Source of the DNA: Tenebrio molitor
Lineage: Eukaryota; Arthropoda; Insecta; Coleoptera; Tenebrionidae
Direction of reading: 5' to 3'
NCBI RefSeq assembly: GCF_963966145.1
Contig: NC_091048.1
Coordinates: 26,164,001 to 26,228,000 of the forward strand
DNA length: 64,000 bases
Shown here: positions 1 to 11,552 of the stretch, piece by piece
How the letters are laid out: every line of letters starts with the position of its first letter
Numbering within the stretch: the stretch's first letter is position 1
The notes under the pieces: generated by a model
Database searches by the model: none
Seen by the model: only the letters and a program-made list of their open reading frames with translations
Told to the model about the DNA's origin: nothing
Translations under genes and position numbers: made by a program

Positions 1-1765
1 TATTTTGTATCAACCTTTTTCAAATATGTAGCTTGCCGACAAAACTAGAAATTTACTATGTATTTGCAATACAAACTTATGTACATAGTTTATGACAACA
101 GGACAATTATCGGTTTTGTCGGTTTCGTTGCTAACTTACTAAACAGACCCAAGAGATGGCGCCACGGTCAGCGTCCGAAAAAGAGTTACTTTTCGTCCGC
201 TAGTGAGTACGTGAAATAACCGTTTTCATTAAACGTGGGTAAAAAATTAATTGTTTGAATTTTTCTCTCTTTGAGTTCCATTCAAAGACAATAAATATTG
301 AACAACTGTCGTACTACTTTCTCTGTGTGATTGTACCCGTAAGAGTAATTTTAATAACTGTAAAGATATTAGTTTTCTATTGTTTGTGAACTGTGAAGGT
401 ACAGTTTTTTCATTTAATTATTTAATTAGACATTTGTACCATCCAAGTAGTTCACGTATTGACAGTATCGCGCGTTCCAATGAAATCCTGGGCTCAGTAG
501 GCGTTAAACCGTTTAGAACAGTGTAAAGTTTGAATTTCCCGCCGTTTGACACCAATGACATTTGTTTATGTTTAATTGGGACATAACTGAACAGTAAAGG
601 GTGCCCTTATATATTTGCTTCGAGAATGGGAATCGGTACGTTATTCTATTTTTGGATGTAAAACATTGCAAAGAAAGAAAAAAAAGAAAAAAAATTTGTC
701 TCTAAATTTTAGGTTAGCTGTCAACATACTCCAATTAATCTAAAGAAGATGAAATAGCTTAGGTTGGATTTCTTGCACTTTTAACTGATAACCAAGTTCG
801 TGTATTTTGCTTTCAAATCGTCCCCAGAACTTGACCTACTGTGAAAGTAACTCAGTCTTTACTCTCCTGAACAAACCCTGAAAGTGTCTGGTGCGCCGGT
901 AGCATGTTTACTTATCCGATTTGCCTCCACCAAATATGCTCGAGGCCCGATTTCGCCATCCGCCCACCACAAAGACTTCTAAATTCAAATTGACTTGTCC
1001 CGGAAATAAAAACAATTTCCCTCCAATTCTAAAAAAATACCCGGTCGAAACCCTCTCCTGGGCGGATGCACAACAATGTTTTTAAACGGGGATCGTTCAG
1101 ACAACACGTCAAGAACTCAAATATTGGATCCGTTTTCCTCGGAGACTCGTCGAATTGAAAAGCTCCGGATTATTTTACTGCAGAGGTAAAACACTTGTGG
1201 AATGAAAAGTCGCCGTCAAAGCAGCGCCGAGACTTAATCGATTCCGGGCGGCATCCAAACTTGCCAACTTCCAAAATCGAATCATGCAAGTTCATGCAGC
1301 GAAGTTGCCGTCGCGCCCCATAAAACCTGCAATCTGTACACCAGGATAATTGCAGGATGCGTCCCGGAATCGTGTTGGCACAGATGTCTCACTTTTTATT
1401 ATTTGATTTTATAACTGACGTTTATGTATTTTCGTTCAATTCGGTTTAGGGGTTCAACATCCTTTACTATCTGCGCCGCTTCCGAATTCCATCAACCCTC
1501 TCCCATAAATATTAAACGGGTTCGGGGGTTTACTGTCGAACTTTTAACGCACTCGCGGCCTCTTCGGTCGGGCCATTGATTGAATAAATTTAAGAAATGG
1601 GGAACCGCGTCAGGGATGTACTACACCACTTGACGGAACTAAAGGACCGTAAACAATTCTTCCTCGACGAAGAATTCAACAACTTCTTAATAAATCAGTT
1701 GCGAGAATCTGTATTGATGAGAAACATTACCAAGAATGGTGCTACCCTAAGCAGTAGAGGTAGTA
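1..1765. other. Gene-free flank, no feature recognised
   Basis: No ORF here has coding character or splice context. The stretch 900-1560 is GC-richer and looks single-copy, so it could hold regulatory DNA, but I see no specific site. Confidence 0.4.
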
Positions 1766-1895
1766 TGTATAATTTATGTTTATTTGTTTGTTTGTGCATC
1801 TCTGTGGCCTTAAGTGCTGAATCAATTTCGAAGAGATTTTCATTTCCTGATGGTTCATTTATCCATGGGTGACACAAGATATTTAAGAACACGCT
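1766..1895 (-). mobile_element. Non-LTR retrotransposon 3' tail fragment, copy 1
   Basis: Read on the minus strand, this stretch aligns by eye with two other places in the window (36,986-37,100 and 43,685-43,801). All share a 'ATCTTGTGTCAC'-like start, a 'TCGAAATYGATTCAG'-like core and a 'GCACAAACAAACA' end. A 3' UTR of this form ending in a short A/C-rich run is typical of RTE-type LINE tails; the exact family is inferred. The ORFs crossing it are not genes. Confidence 0.5.
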
Positions 1896-4178
1896 ATCTT
1901 ATCAGTAGTAGGTACAAAAATTAAATCGAAAGGGAGTGGTCGGTACAATGTAGGTTTATTTCTACACGTGAATGTCTCCAGAGTTGAAATTGACCCATTT
2001 TTACACAAACAAAAAATCTTCTGTGTTCTTAAAAAGTACAAAGTAAGAATAAAACTAGTTCTTTACTTTGTCTCTTGTCGTATTTTCATTCGGCGGAGAT
2101 GCACCAAAGGGCCATCAAGTGAAATAATCTCTGTTCACATTTATTAAAGCTTGCAACACGAGTCCCGTCTAATGGCTCCATTAAAAAAGAACTCGTTAAA
2201 GTCGTCTTTAAAGTGGTTCAACAAGACGTCAGCCAGCAACTGCACCATTAATTTGACAAATGGATGTTTAGAGCAAAATGTCTAGGTGAGATTCTATAGG
2301 GCTTCAATATATGATGCACTCACCAGGTGAGGCTCTTATTGAAAATCGGTCGAGGTAAAAACCACCACTTCAATTTGCACAGATGTGACACTTTGCGATG
2401 CGGACACGGTCATTAGAGAGTAAAATTCTATTATCATCCTGGATTTGTATGCGAAATGTCCACAGCTGGCAGTAAATATGCAAATTGGAGTTTCTACCTT
2501 CGTCTCATTATTGTAATGTTGTGACGCTACCTGGTCTTGTTTGTTAAGTTGTTAGTCAGAGGTCAGCGTTGGCATGCGAGAAATGCGTCTGTTAATTCTG
2601 GGTGGATTGCACTGGGTCCGTTCTTTACCGATTAAAATGTTATAGACGGAATCAGATGGCGATCAGGTCGAAATGAGGTCTGCGACATCAAAGCGCTAGG
2701 CAACCCAACAAACACCATAAACACTTTCAAATACAAAGGTGTAAAAATTTTCGTTTCTTTCGTATAAATATTTAACTTTGAGTAATTCGGGACGACGAAG
2801 TGGTTCTAGATTCTCTCAGATGTTAATTGCGGAGCTTTCAGTGACGAATTTACTTTGATGTGAATGATACTAAGTAGGAGGTGGGGTGGGCCATTAAACC
2901 CATTTGTGTCTAAACCTCCAAGAGCGAGGCTTGTCCAGATGCGAATTTCTGATACTTCGGCCTCGCGACGCGCAGGTTAATTAATTTTGATAGACTTATA
3001 ATTAAATTAAACGTCTAATTAAATGTAATTCAATTTTAAAAATTGGAAGGGTTTGAAAATTAATACAATCTGAAAATCTAAATGATTTTTTATTTGTATT
3101 GCAAGTTAGAAAAGAAACACTTTCCTACGAACATCTGTCAAAGAGGTTATCATAAAAGTCATCAAGGTTGGACGTGCCACTACAGGAGGTCTTGTAATAC
3201 ATTTTAAGCGTAAATATTTAGTTTAACATTTAATTTTTGGTCATTTTCTTAAACTTTCAGGAAATATATTACTACATGCTTACCAAACAAAAACTATTTT
3301 ACTGGTTGTGGTTATAATTAATTTTTTTAATTTTTTTCTTGGCATTGTTATCCACAGTAAGAAAATGTATTCAGTGCTCATTCTCATAAAAATAATCTCA
3401 TTAAAGTAAGAAATGAATTTAGTGTAGCGACGACAAAACATTGATGAATCGCAGGATTTAATTAGGAAAAGGCCGAGCTTCAGCAGATTAGACAAAAGAT
3501 TAAAGACTAATTAAACTTAGCAATGTTACTTATCCTACTCTACGAATTTCAAAAGCACTTAACATTAATTCATTTAATTTCGTTTGTAACGAAACTAGGA
3601 AAGGACTGAATATTAAAATTATTTTATTGAAATACAAAAAGTGAGGTTAAGTAACAAAAGGAAAAAATAACTTACATAATTTGCTCACATTTAAATTTAT
3701 AAAAGGGATTTAGTTTTTCATTCATTCCACAATACAAAAAATATCCCTTGGAGAATGTTTGACATTTAGCGAAGTTGTTTTGCTTTAGATGCATTAACAT
3801 AAATAAAAATAAAATAATTAAAGATGTAATTTTATTCTTCTTTATAATATGTATATGGGAAAAAAGCCTTCTGTGTCAAATCTCCTTATGGAAGCTATAT
3901 TTAAAATATGATTCAACATTTTTTAAACCTGTCTAGATTGTCTTAAAAATCTTCAAACATCAATCCGTCTTCAAAATTGTATTTTATGTTACTCAAATCT
4001 AGTCTTGGTACTAAATAATTATTCTACGTCAAGATCGTTTTTTATTAAGGACTATTTAAGAGAGTATTTATTTTTCTAAATCCTGTCAATCTTTTACAGA
4101 AATCCTTCTTCACTCATCTGGTTCTTCTTTAGCTTATTTGTCCATTAAAGAAGCTTGAGAATCTCGTGATGGTGCAGC
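1896..4178. other. AT-rich intergenic sequence
   Basis: Only short spurious ORFs are present, with no splice-linked coding segments. The stretch 2950-4100 is extremely AT-rich. I see nothing specific in it. Confidence 0.4.
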
Positions 4179-4897
4179 TTATCTCAGAGACTCGTGACTT
4201 AATGTCTTCGATGGAAAATAACCTAAATTCCCTAGTCCCAATAAAATTCCCGTAGTGCGAGTAGCATTCCTCAACGTGAGATCCTTAAACCTACAAAAAG
4301 AGTTAGCATAATTTTGTCAAATACAAGCAACAAAAACAATCAAGATGTCACAGTCACACCACGTCTTCGATTTCACACAAGCTGTTGCGGATTCATTCAT
4401 AAAGCTGCATGGGCCTGTGCGTTATCATCACTTGCAGCATTTCTTCCTTGTTGGGTCCCGAAATCCGTTGCAGTTCCTCGATGTTGGTCGTGATGTCACC
4501 ATGAATATTCATTGATGATCAGCGGGTCGTAAACAAGGAGGAATCTCACATACCATTCATTCGTCTCGGCCGGTGCAAATGTAGGTCTGTGGGTCCTGTT
4601 CATATCCTTATAAAGACCGATGCTAAGAGGTAAGCAGCGGCAGAAGCACTCGATTCGGCCGATGCAGCACATCGTGCAGCTCCGCACATGCCAATCAGCC
4701 TTGACCGCAAATAAATCGGCTCATCAGGAGCCCAGAGAAAGAAAATTTCCGGATCGACTTCCTCTCATAATTGACCCAATGAGCTGGTTTCGATCCTCCG
4801 ATGAAACACTTTCTATTTTCCCACCAAAAGAGCATTCATCTTGAACCTGTTGGTGTTGTTGTTGTTGGTGTTTTTCAAGTTCAATCGAGTTCCTCAT
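4179..4897 (-). pseudogene. Broken or unresolved protein-coding segment
   Basis: Several minus-strand stretches look coding but do not join into one frame. From an ATG at 4897 a Gln-rich start (EKHQQQQHQQ) runs 57 codons to two adjacent TGA stops (4726-4721). The same frame then continues for 74 Cys- and aromatic-rich residues to a TGA at 4498-4496. A second frame opens at an ATG at 4512 (TTNIEELQRISG) and stops at 4393. A likely last exon, 4290-4179, follows a very good acceptor: a GCTAAC branch-like site, then TCTTTTTGTAG. It encodes 36 residues beginning FKDLTLRN; the matching donor may be at 4359, giving a 69-bp intron. At least two frame breaks suggest a decayed gene, unless the exon model is wrong. 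I do not recognise the family. It lies just beyond the 3' end of gene A on the same strand. Confidence 0.3.
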
Positions 4898-5066
4898 TCC
4901 ACAAAACCAGTCGGACGAATCGGGGTCAGTGTATTTCTAGGTAATGACCATTCATTGAACTTGGAGATTTCCAAGAGACCAGAAAAAGGATGATGTATTG
5001 TGGTCGGAGAAATTCGAGAGGCGATTCGGGTCAATGTTAATAAAAAGCCGGATGCAATGACAGGTT

Positions 5067-5072
5067 TTTATT
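5067..5072 (-). terminator. Poly(A) signal AATAAA of Osiris gene A
   Basis: The minus strand reads AATAAA about 250 bases past the gene A stop codon. It is the first canonical signal downstream. Confidence 0.5.
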
Positions 5073-5319
5073 GGACAATCCATTAATTAACAACATAAAT
5101 TAAATAAATAGCACTGAGCGGTAATTGTTGCGATTATTAAATAGGTAGGGCGCCTCTTGATCTACAAATAATGTAAATCGCAGCTACCTCGCGGTTGCTC
5201 TAGAAACAAACAGAAGAAACAGACGGAAGACAAATTGATGAGAGCAACTGCAAGATCCACAGAGTTCGCCAATTAAAAATTCACTCGAAATGAATAAATT
5301 GTTCTTTCTTATGCACCAC

Positions 5320-7907
5320 TTAGCTGGAATTGTACGCACTCCATGCCCTGTAGGCAATATCCGCGGCGTCTCTCTTCTTCCTGTATTCGTGACCACCGTG
5401 ACCGTGACTGGCGTGGATGACAGTGTGGCCACCCTCGTCGTGACCAGAGTGCACCAATTTCTTCAGACCGATGATGATGGACAACATCAAGGCCAAAGCC
5501 GAGACCATGAGGGCTTTCATCGCCAAAAGACCAACACCGCCGAGACCGATAGCCGCCATCATCTTGCCCATCATCAGACCCATGATCAGGATGCCGCCCA
5601 TCCCACCACCTCCTTTCTTGCCACCGCCGCCGCCGCCGCCTCCGCCGCCACCACCACGGGGAGACCCTGCAAAAATTCAGATTCCTAAGTGACACCTGCG
5701 CCATCTGCATCTCACGTAAACAAACAGTGTAGGCAACCACTTATACAACTGTGTCGTTTGGTGTCAAGTTGGCTCCGTATTAGTGTTCGAGGGGGCCACT
5801 TCGAGTCTTAAAACCCCCAATTCAGACATTTTCCAAACCGAAGGATAACCAGTGCCGATTAAACTGTGATCGTAGTGATTTTTTATACGGTGAGACTGCC
5901 CTGCGGTTACTTCGAGGTTATGTGAATTTTGCGAATTTGAAGGGCCCCCAGGACCACGAAATGTGAAGCTAGGAGGTTACAGGTGCGTACTCTTTTATCC
6001 AAACGAGCCCCAATACAATAATTATATTTTTTGTAGGTTTGAAAATATTTGAAAATTTGACATTTTATGCTGCCAACCTAACGAAATTGTCGCCCCGAGT
6101 GAATCCAACAATTTAAAATCCAACCCCTCTGGAATTTCGTTCACAATTACATCAAAATTTAACTTTAGCGGTATAAATTGCAGAATTGTTAACATGAATG
6201 GCCACTTAAATTTCGCGTTTTACGACCCTATAAAGAAAAATGACGCTACGTTGTATATTGTATTATCGCTTTTAGTTTTATAACTAGCGGCAACTTGGGG
6301 GCTTTAAAGGTTTTTATTTATGTATTTTCATTATGTTTTAAGGCTTCGTTCGTGTTTTGTGGCCGATAAATGATTTAAGCGGAATTCTTGACGGGTAATT
6401 AATTTGTTCTGGTGTTGCGTGTACAGCACGTTGCCCAGTTGATGCTGCACCGTTAACCCCTCTCCCGGCCTGCTCTGATTCCCCCATTGATTTTTAATTA
6501 ATCAAGTGATTCTACGAATGTGTGAAGTGGGGAGCTTCTTGCTCGGCGTAAACAATTTGCCATTCATGAGATTAAATTATGAACTTCGCGCTTGAGGGAA
6601 GTTGCCACTCTGATTCTTTCCGGTGATCACGGCGGCTAAATTAATTAAGCAATTAGAATTAATGCAAATTTGTCACCCCAACGGGGCTAACTCGCCAACC
6701 GAAACGTTTCCCAAAAGGCTGGCCCTCCGAATAACGACACATGAACTAGAATGTTTTTGGCGCCAAATTCAAAATTTAAAACAACCACATTTTTTTAGGG
6801 AAATAGATTTTTAAACCATCGCGGCTAACTGGACAACCGAAGCGTTATCGAGAATGGTGGTTGTCCGACACATCTACGAGAATGTTTTTGGCGCTAAATT
6901 CAAAATTTAAAACAACAATTTTTTTTTAGTGAAATACCGTGTGAACAACAATTACTGATTGAGTAGGCAATAAATTCTGGTGACTTTTGGTGACTTTTAT
7001 GTCATGTTCCAACGAGAAAACCATTTTATTAATAAAAGATTACACATACTAAGACGTTTAAATTTGAAAAGTATGCCAACTGTCAATAATGTCAATAAAA
7101 CAAACCGAAATAGATACAATTCACAGTCTTGAAAATTTTATGTAAAATTTGTTATCGCCAAATGAAACAGTTATTGTTGCTCACCCTGTAGATTTTCATC
7201 ACGTTTGACAATCACAGACTCGATATTTTGGTCGTTTTAAATATTGTGAAAAAAACATTTTGAAATTTGATTTTTTTTTAAATTTGTTACCCCAACAGGG
7301 CTAACTTGGCAACCGAAACGTGTCAGAAAAGGGTGGCCGCCTGATTTCAACATCCAAGAGAATGTTTTCGGCGCCAAATTCAAAATACAAAATATTTTTT
7401 TTAGTGAAATAGATTTTTTCACCACTAGCGCGTTTGACAATTACAGACTTGAAATTTAGGTCATTTGGAATATGTATTTTGGAAAAATTTTGAAATTTGA
7501 AAATGTTTTTTTTTCACAGTTTGTAACCCTCCAGGCCTTCACCAATATTTGTCGTGTGAGTTCTTACCTGCGTCATTCCCTTCGATGTTGTCGAGGGCGT
7601 CCTTGAAGGCCCTGCCGAATCCTTCTCCGGGCATCAGCTCCGGCAGCCTGATCCTGAGCTCGTGGTTTTGGAGGTAGTTCTCGACGGCGCCGAGCACCGT
7701 CTTGTCGTCGGTATTGGCCCTGGCGTCGTTGTCGCTGCGGACGCTCACCAGGTGCACACCGTCGCTGATCTTGACATCCTCCGGTTGCGAGTTGAGGTAT
7801 TGTCTGACGATCTTGCTTAAGATTTGGAAGCCGTGTCCAAGGTCGGCCGTTTCGGCGGAGGCCGTCGCGACGACGACGGCCAGAACCAACACCAGAAGCT
7901 TGCACAT
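5320..7907 (-). CDS. Osiris-family (DUF1676) protein, gene A, 2 exons
   Basis: A 228-residue Osiris protein. Exons are 7907-7568 and 5666-5320, with a 1901-bp intron (donor GCAG|GTAAG, acceptor TTTTTGCAG, phase 1). Residues 1-18 form a clean signal peptide (MCKLLVLVLAVVVATASA). Residues 19-113 are hydrophilic and contain HELRIRLPELMPGEGFG. The N-terminal Cys pair of many Osiris proteins is absent; the only Cys is residue 2. A 12-residue Gly tract (about 118-129) precedes the hydrophobic block at about 136-185, which ends ..IIIGLKKLV. Then comes a His/Gly-rich tail, a dibasic RKKR and AADIAY (about 214-219), a variant of the family AQxLAY motif. Osiris proteins act in the secretory/endosomal system of cuticle-forming epithelia (family knowledge); the specific role here is unknown. 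The start is supported by the signal peptide and an upstream TATA box. Confidence 0.9.
6668..7530. repeat. Degenerate repeat array in the gene A intron
   Basis: Three diverged copies of a 120-150 bp unit start near 6668, 6815 and 7283. Each has a 'GGCTAACTSG..CAACCGAARCGT' start and a 'GAATGTTTTTGGCGCC.AAATTC' end. A second module ('GTTTGACAATYACAGACT..') occurs at about 7203 and 7430. Copies differ by many substitutions and indels, so the array is old. It lies inside the intron, close to the donor-side exon. Confidence 0.6.
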
Positions 7908-7958
7908 GTTCTATCGGTCGACACTTAGCAATGTGGCTTGTGACCGTCAAATCCTCCG

Positions 7959-7966
7959 CTTATATA
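7959..7966 (-). promoter_or_regulatory. TATA box of gene A
   Basis: The minus strand reads TATATAAG, ending 52 bases before the gene A ATG, which leaves room for a 20-30 base leader. It is GC-flanked on the downstream side. Confidence 0.65.
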
Positions 7967-8013
7967 TCTTAGCAAAAAAAGTAGTAACTTTTCATTTAGT
8001 AGAGCTTAATGGA

Positions 8014-8064
8014 GCATAGACCAGTAAAAAATAAAGGCAAATAATTTAGATCGGCTGGTCTATG
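8014..8064. repeat. Hairpin upstream of gene A
   Basis: CATAGACCAG (8014-8023) and its exact reverse complement (8055-8064) are separated by 31 bases. This is just upstream of the gene A promoter. It may be a chance hairpin or a small MITE relic. Confidence 0.35.
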
Positions 8065-8440
8065 AATTGACCCGGTTAGCGCGAATTCCACAATCTCTCG
8101 TTGTACAAGTGCGATTCTTGTATGGCCGCTGGTGATGGTAATTTCATCTCCGGATTTTTTGATACGGATATCTAGAGCGAGTTAAGGTCAGCTGATGGAC
8201 TAACGCCTTTTCCAGTTCCATCAGCGCCTTTACGGTAATTATGGAACAAGCAGGTCGTTGCACATCCGGTGGATCCTTTCGAATCGAAGGTGCATCCCCG
8301 TATTTAAGCGAGAGGTGGCGGATCCGCCGCCGCACACGCGTCCGACGGCCCGCCCTTCGAACACCGCCGCCGCGGGCGATAACGGACCGCCGCTTTCGTC
8401 CAAACACCGACGTTATAATTGCCAGATCTAATTAAAACGG

Positions 8441-8448
8441 TATAAAAG
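8441..8448 (+). promoter_or_regulatory. TATA box before an orphan ORF
   Basis: TATAAAAG lies 36 bases before the ATG at 8477, in a locally GC-rich island (about 8250-8680) unlike its AT-rich surroundings. The geometry resembles gene B at 26.4 kb. Confidence 0.45.
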
Positions 8449-8476
8449 TCTCGATACACAAAAATCATAAACAATT

Positions 8477-8671
8477 ATGCTAAGCAGTTTTTTGCGCGGA
8501 ATTTTATCGACGACCTGGTTCGATTCGTACAAGAAATGGTTTGACGAGGTGGCGGACAAGACAACTCTCGCTGTTTGCACGATCCGGAACGGTTCCGGTG
8601 GTGTAGTGTCAGAGGGGAGCGTTTTTCAGTTTTTCCACTCGCAAGGCTGGCTGGAGGGTGTAAACAACTGA
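8477..8671 (+). CDS. Candidate small protein or first exon, unrecognised
   Basis: A 64-codon ORF starts at 8477 just downstream of a canonical TATA box. The start is hydrophobic/aromatic (MLSSFLRGILSTTWFDSYKK), followed by WFDEVADKTTLAV. Codon use is GC-richer than the flanks. There is no clear poly(A) signal after the stop. Possible donors (GTGTAG near 8601, GTGTAA near 8658) mean it could instead be a first exon, but I found no convincing partner exon downstream. I recognise no family. It points away from gene A, so the two could share a divergent promoter region. Confidence 0.35.
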   Translation: MLSSFLRGILSTTWFDSYKKWFDEVADKTTLAVCTIRNGSGGVVSEGSVFQFFHSQGWLEGVNN

Positions 8672-8730
8672 TTTGAATGTACCTACGCCGCTTTACATCA
8701 GACTGTGTGGAACAAGAAAAAAATATCAAG

Positions 8731-9726
8731 GGGCTTCTCTGTTTTCTCTTTGGACGTAAATATTATACATTAGGAAAAAAATTGAATTAAAATTAAAAGC
8801 ACTCTTCGGTTCGTATTGTATTTTTGCCCCAAAAGGTTTTTTGTATCGGTGTTGATTTTACTGTTTTGTTTACTTGAAAATTCCCCGATTTATAACAGTT
8901 TTTTGGTTGTTTGGCAAATACGTTCGCATTAAAACTCTACTGTCGCTATTTATCTTCGTTCCCTAATGAGCTAGCCGATGCTGCTAGTTTTAATTTAATC
9001 TGAGTTGTTTCAGGCTGAAATTGACGGGGTAGAAACCTGTTTACTCTTCCAGGGTTGATAGTTGTTTTTGCTTATTGACGTTTTCTTTATTAATGTGAAA
9101 ATGGAAAAACACATAGACTGCTTTTTGAAATAGTTGTTTCTACTTGATGAAAACGATAAAAATGAAAATAGTAGTTGACTGGTATTGTTATAAACTTAAA
9201 AATAATTACATAAAATATGCAATAAAACAGGTGTTGGAAGTAGCTAATGGTGCGCTCTTTAAAAAAATTGAAATGTGACATTTTTGGTGCCAGTGGGATT
9301 TGGGTTTAACCAGAAACACACAAATGTGATTATTTTAGTGGAATATTTTAGTATTTTTCCATTTGTTAAACGAGAAACACCACATTATTTTGCGAAGTTT
9401 TGAAAATGTTTTTCCTCAACAAGAAAACATTAACAACGTAATTAATTATTGTAAAATTGCGCTTCCCAACTTTGGTCTGGAATAATAATTTAATCCAGGA
9501 CTGTATTGTAGTGCTTTAATACCCTTAGAAAAATTCCTTTGTCATTGTTTAGATCCCATTCATTTATTACAGCATCAGTCACTGTTTGATCATCCGAAAA
9601 ATAAGTATCACGAAGGTACTAATTGTTAATCTTGTTAACAGAATTTTGGTTAACTAACATGCTGGATAATTGTACTGGAAATATAAAAATTCCAAAATTT
9701 AATTTTCTTAACTTCACAAGAGATGG
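8731..9726. other. AT-rich intergenic sequence
   Basis: No ORF with coding character and no inverted repeat I can define. Confidence 0.35.
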
Positions 9727-9928
9727 TACCTTGCCTTCAAATAAATTTGGAATTAGAGTAGGCTATGTAGGCTATATATTTTATCTAGTAACGGTTGGCA
9801 ATAGACGTTTAACACGTGTATTGTGCTGTCCAAGGTCACTGCTGTGCCTTTAAAAATTGCATGTTACCAACTTCATAATAAAATCACAGCCAACTCTAAT
9901 TCCGAATTTATTTGAAGGCACGGTACTT
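9727..9928. mobile_element. Palindromic MITE, about 200 bp
   Basis: A 35-base left arm (GGTACCTTGCCTTCAAATAA..) is matched in reverse complement by the right arm ending at about 9928, with few mismatches. The interior is non-coding. Superfamily undetermined. Confidence 0.6.
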
Positions 9929-10443
9929 GAATTCCTCACCATCCAAGCATGGAAATCATGAAATTGATAACTCTGAGGGATCAGTAACAGTTTTGTTCAG
10001 ATAAAAATTGTGCAGAAAATTTTGAAAGATTTTAAACAGTCTACATGAATATAACGAGCGTTAAGAAAATGTGGTCAGGCAAGTCATAGTTTCCTATAAT
10101 TTACAAACACGGGTCGTTATTTTTTTAACTGATTGTTTGATACTCACTTCAAATACATAACCTCAATTTGATCATCATGTTGTAAATTAAATCATTAATC
10201 TGTACTCGTAGTTAAAATCATCGTGTAACTCCTTGAAAACCAGAAACCTCTCGTTGACTAGTTCTAAAAAACCTGTTTTTTTGGAAAAGAAATAATTCAT
10301 AACGTCATCAAACTGCTTATTCCCTGAATAAATGACGTTAGGCAGTTGGTGAAGCTGCGCCATACGTCGACAGAAACAAAGCCACCGTTAAGTCACTGGA
10401 CCACGAATATTTTTGAACGGTCTATACATATTTTATACACCTA

Positions 10444-10690
10444 CTGTCGCGAGCAATAAATTTTGGTCGTCAATGTCATTTCAAAATTTGGTTAGATTGT
10501 CACAAATTTAAAAAATTTCCCTGCCTGATTATGCCCATGTCAACAAAGTGTCAAAAAAATGAGAACAAAATGACAATTAATGTCATACAACATGATGATA
10601 GGTTATGATATTTACGACTGTTTAACAATGGAGCATTTTCGATTGCGTCAAAGAATGACCTTGACGACCAAAATTTATTGCTCACGACTG
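10444..10690. mobile_element. MITE with 38-bp terminal inverted repeats and TA flanks
   Basis: The left end CTGTCGCGAGCAATAAATTT pairs with the right end at 10,690. TA dinucleotides flank both ends, as for Tc1/mariner insertion. The interior has no ORF. Confidence 0.65.
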
Positions 10691-11552
10691 TACATTTTCA
10701 TCAATACTAGTTCTATGATTAAGTTCTAATTAAGATTTTTACCTTTTAGTACTACCGGATGACTTTTAATGATTGCCATTATTTTTGTTCGGTTGGCAAC
10801 ACGATTACACGATTGTCTGTCAAATTAATATGATATGACAGTTCAAAAGTGAAAATAAATCTAATTAACATTATCACGATTTATTAATTTGCAAAAAATT
10901 TAACCTAGAGAGCGCATCAACAGACAACGCTTTGACAAATGAATAGGCGTACCAATTATTCGGAAGTGCCAACCCACTAAATTTGTCTCAATCATTAAAA
11001 GTCACCTGGTATCTCGTGCGCCATAATTCGGGAGCTTTTTCTATTTATCCTCTTTTGTTTATTTTATTCCTCTTTGCACACAGTATATCAGATAACATAA
11101 TGGAACACATCTCATATGTGCTAATTAGAATTTCTACAGTAACATTTACGTAACGTTACAACAGTGTTATATTGTTTCACGAGAATTTGAAAGGGTGGAA
11201 TCAGCAATAAGGATCAGGGCAAAAAGGATTTATTGTATTGTTTCTCATCCCGCAACATACTCCGAATTGTGGGTAACATTTCGGTCTATTTATTATTTTT
11301 GGCTCCAAATACAATACCCATCCAATTTCCATTTTAGGGGAAGCTAAATAAATGAAGGAATAAATTAGGCTTGTTCAACGATTTATAATGATACAGTTAC
11401 ACTTGCCACTACCAATTAATTGCATCCTTTTACGCATTCACACAATTATATAGCTGTTTACGCAACAAGTTACAAAATGAGCGTCTTTTTTGCACTAGAC
11501 ATGCCAACATGTCGTGTGCAAAAAACTAGCCATTTTGCTACGTGTTTCATAC

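Noticed and set aside
4496..4897. Selenoprotein with in-frame TGA codons
   Set aside because: All internal stops in the frame are TGA, but there are several, two adjacent, the frame also shifts, and I see no SECIS hairpin. Decay or misjoined exons is simpler.
5309..5740. 143-codon Arg/Trp-rich minus-strand ORF overlapping gene A
   Set aside because: It is a frame shadow of the Gly-repeat and His-rich tail of gene A.
8510..8530. B-box-like GGTTCGATTC suggesting a tRNA
   Set aside because: No A box, acceptor stem or cloverleaf could be found around it; it lies within the orphan ORF.
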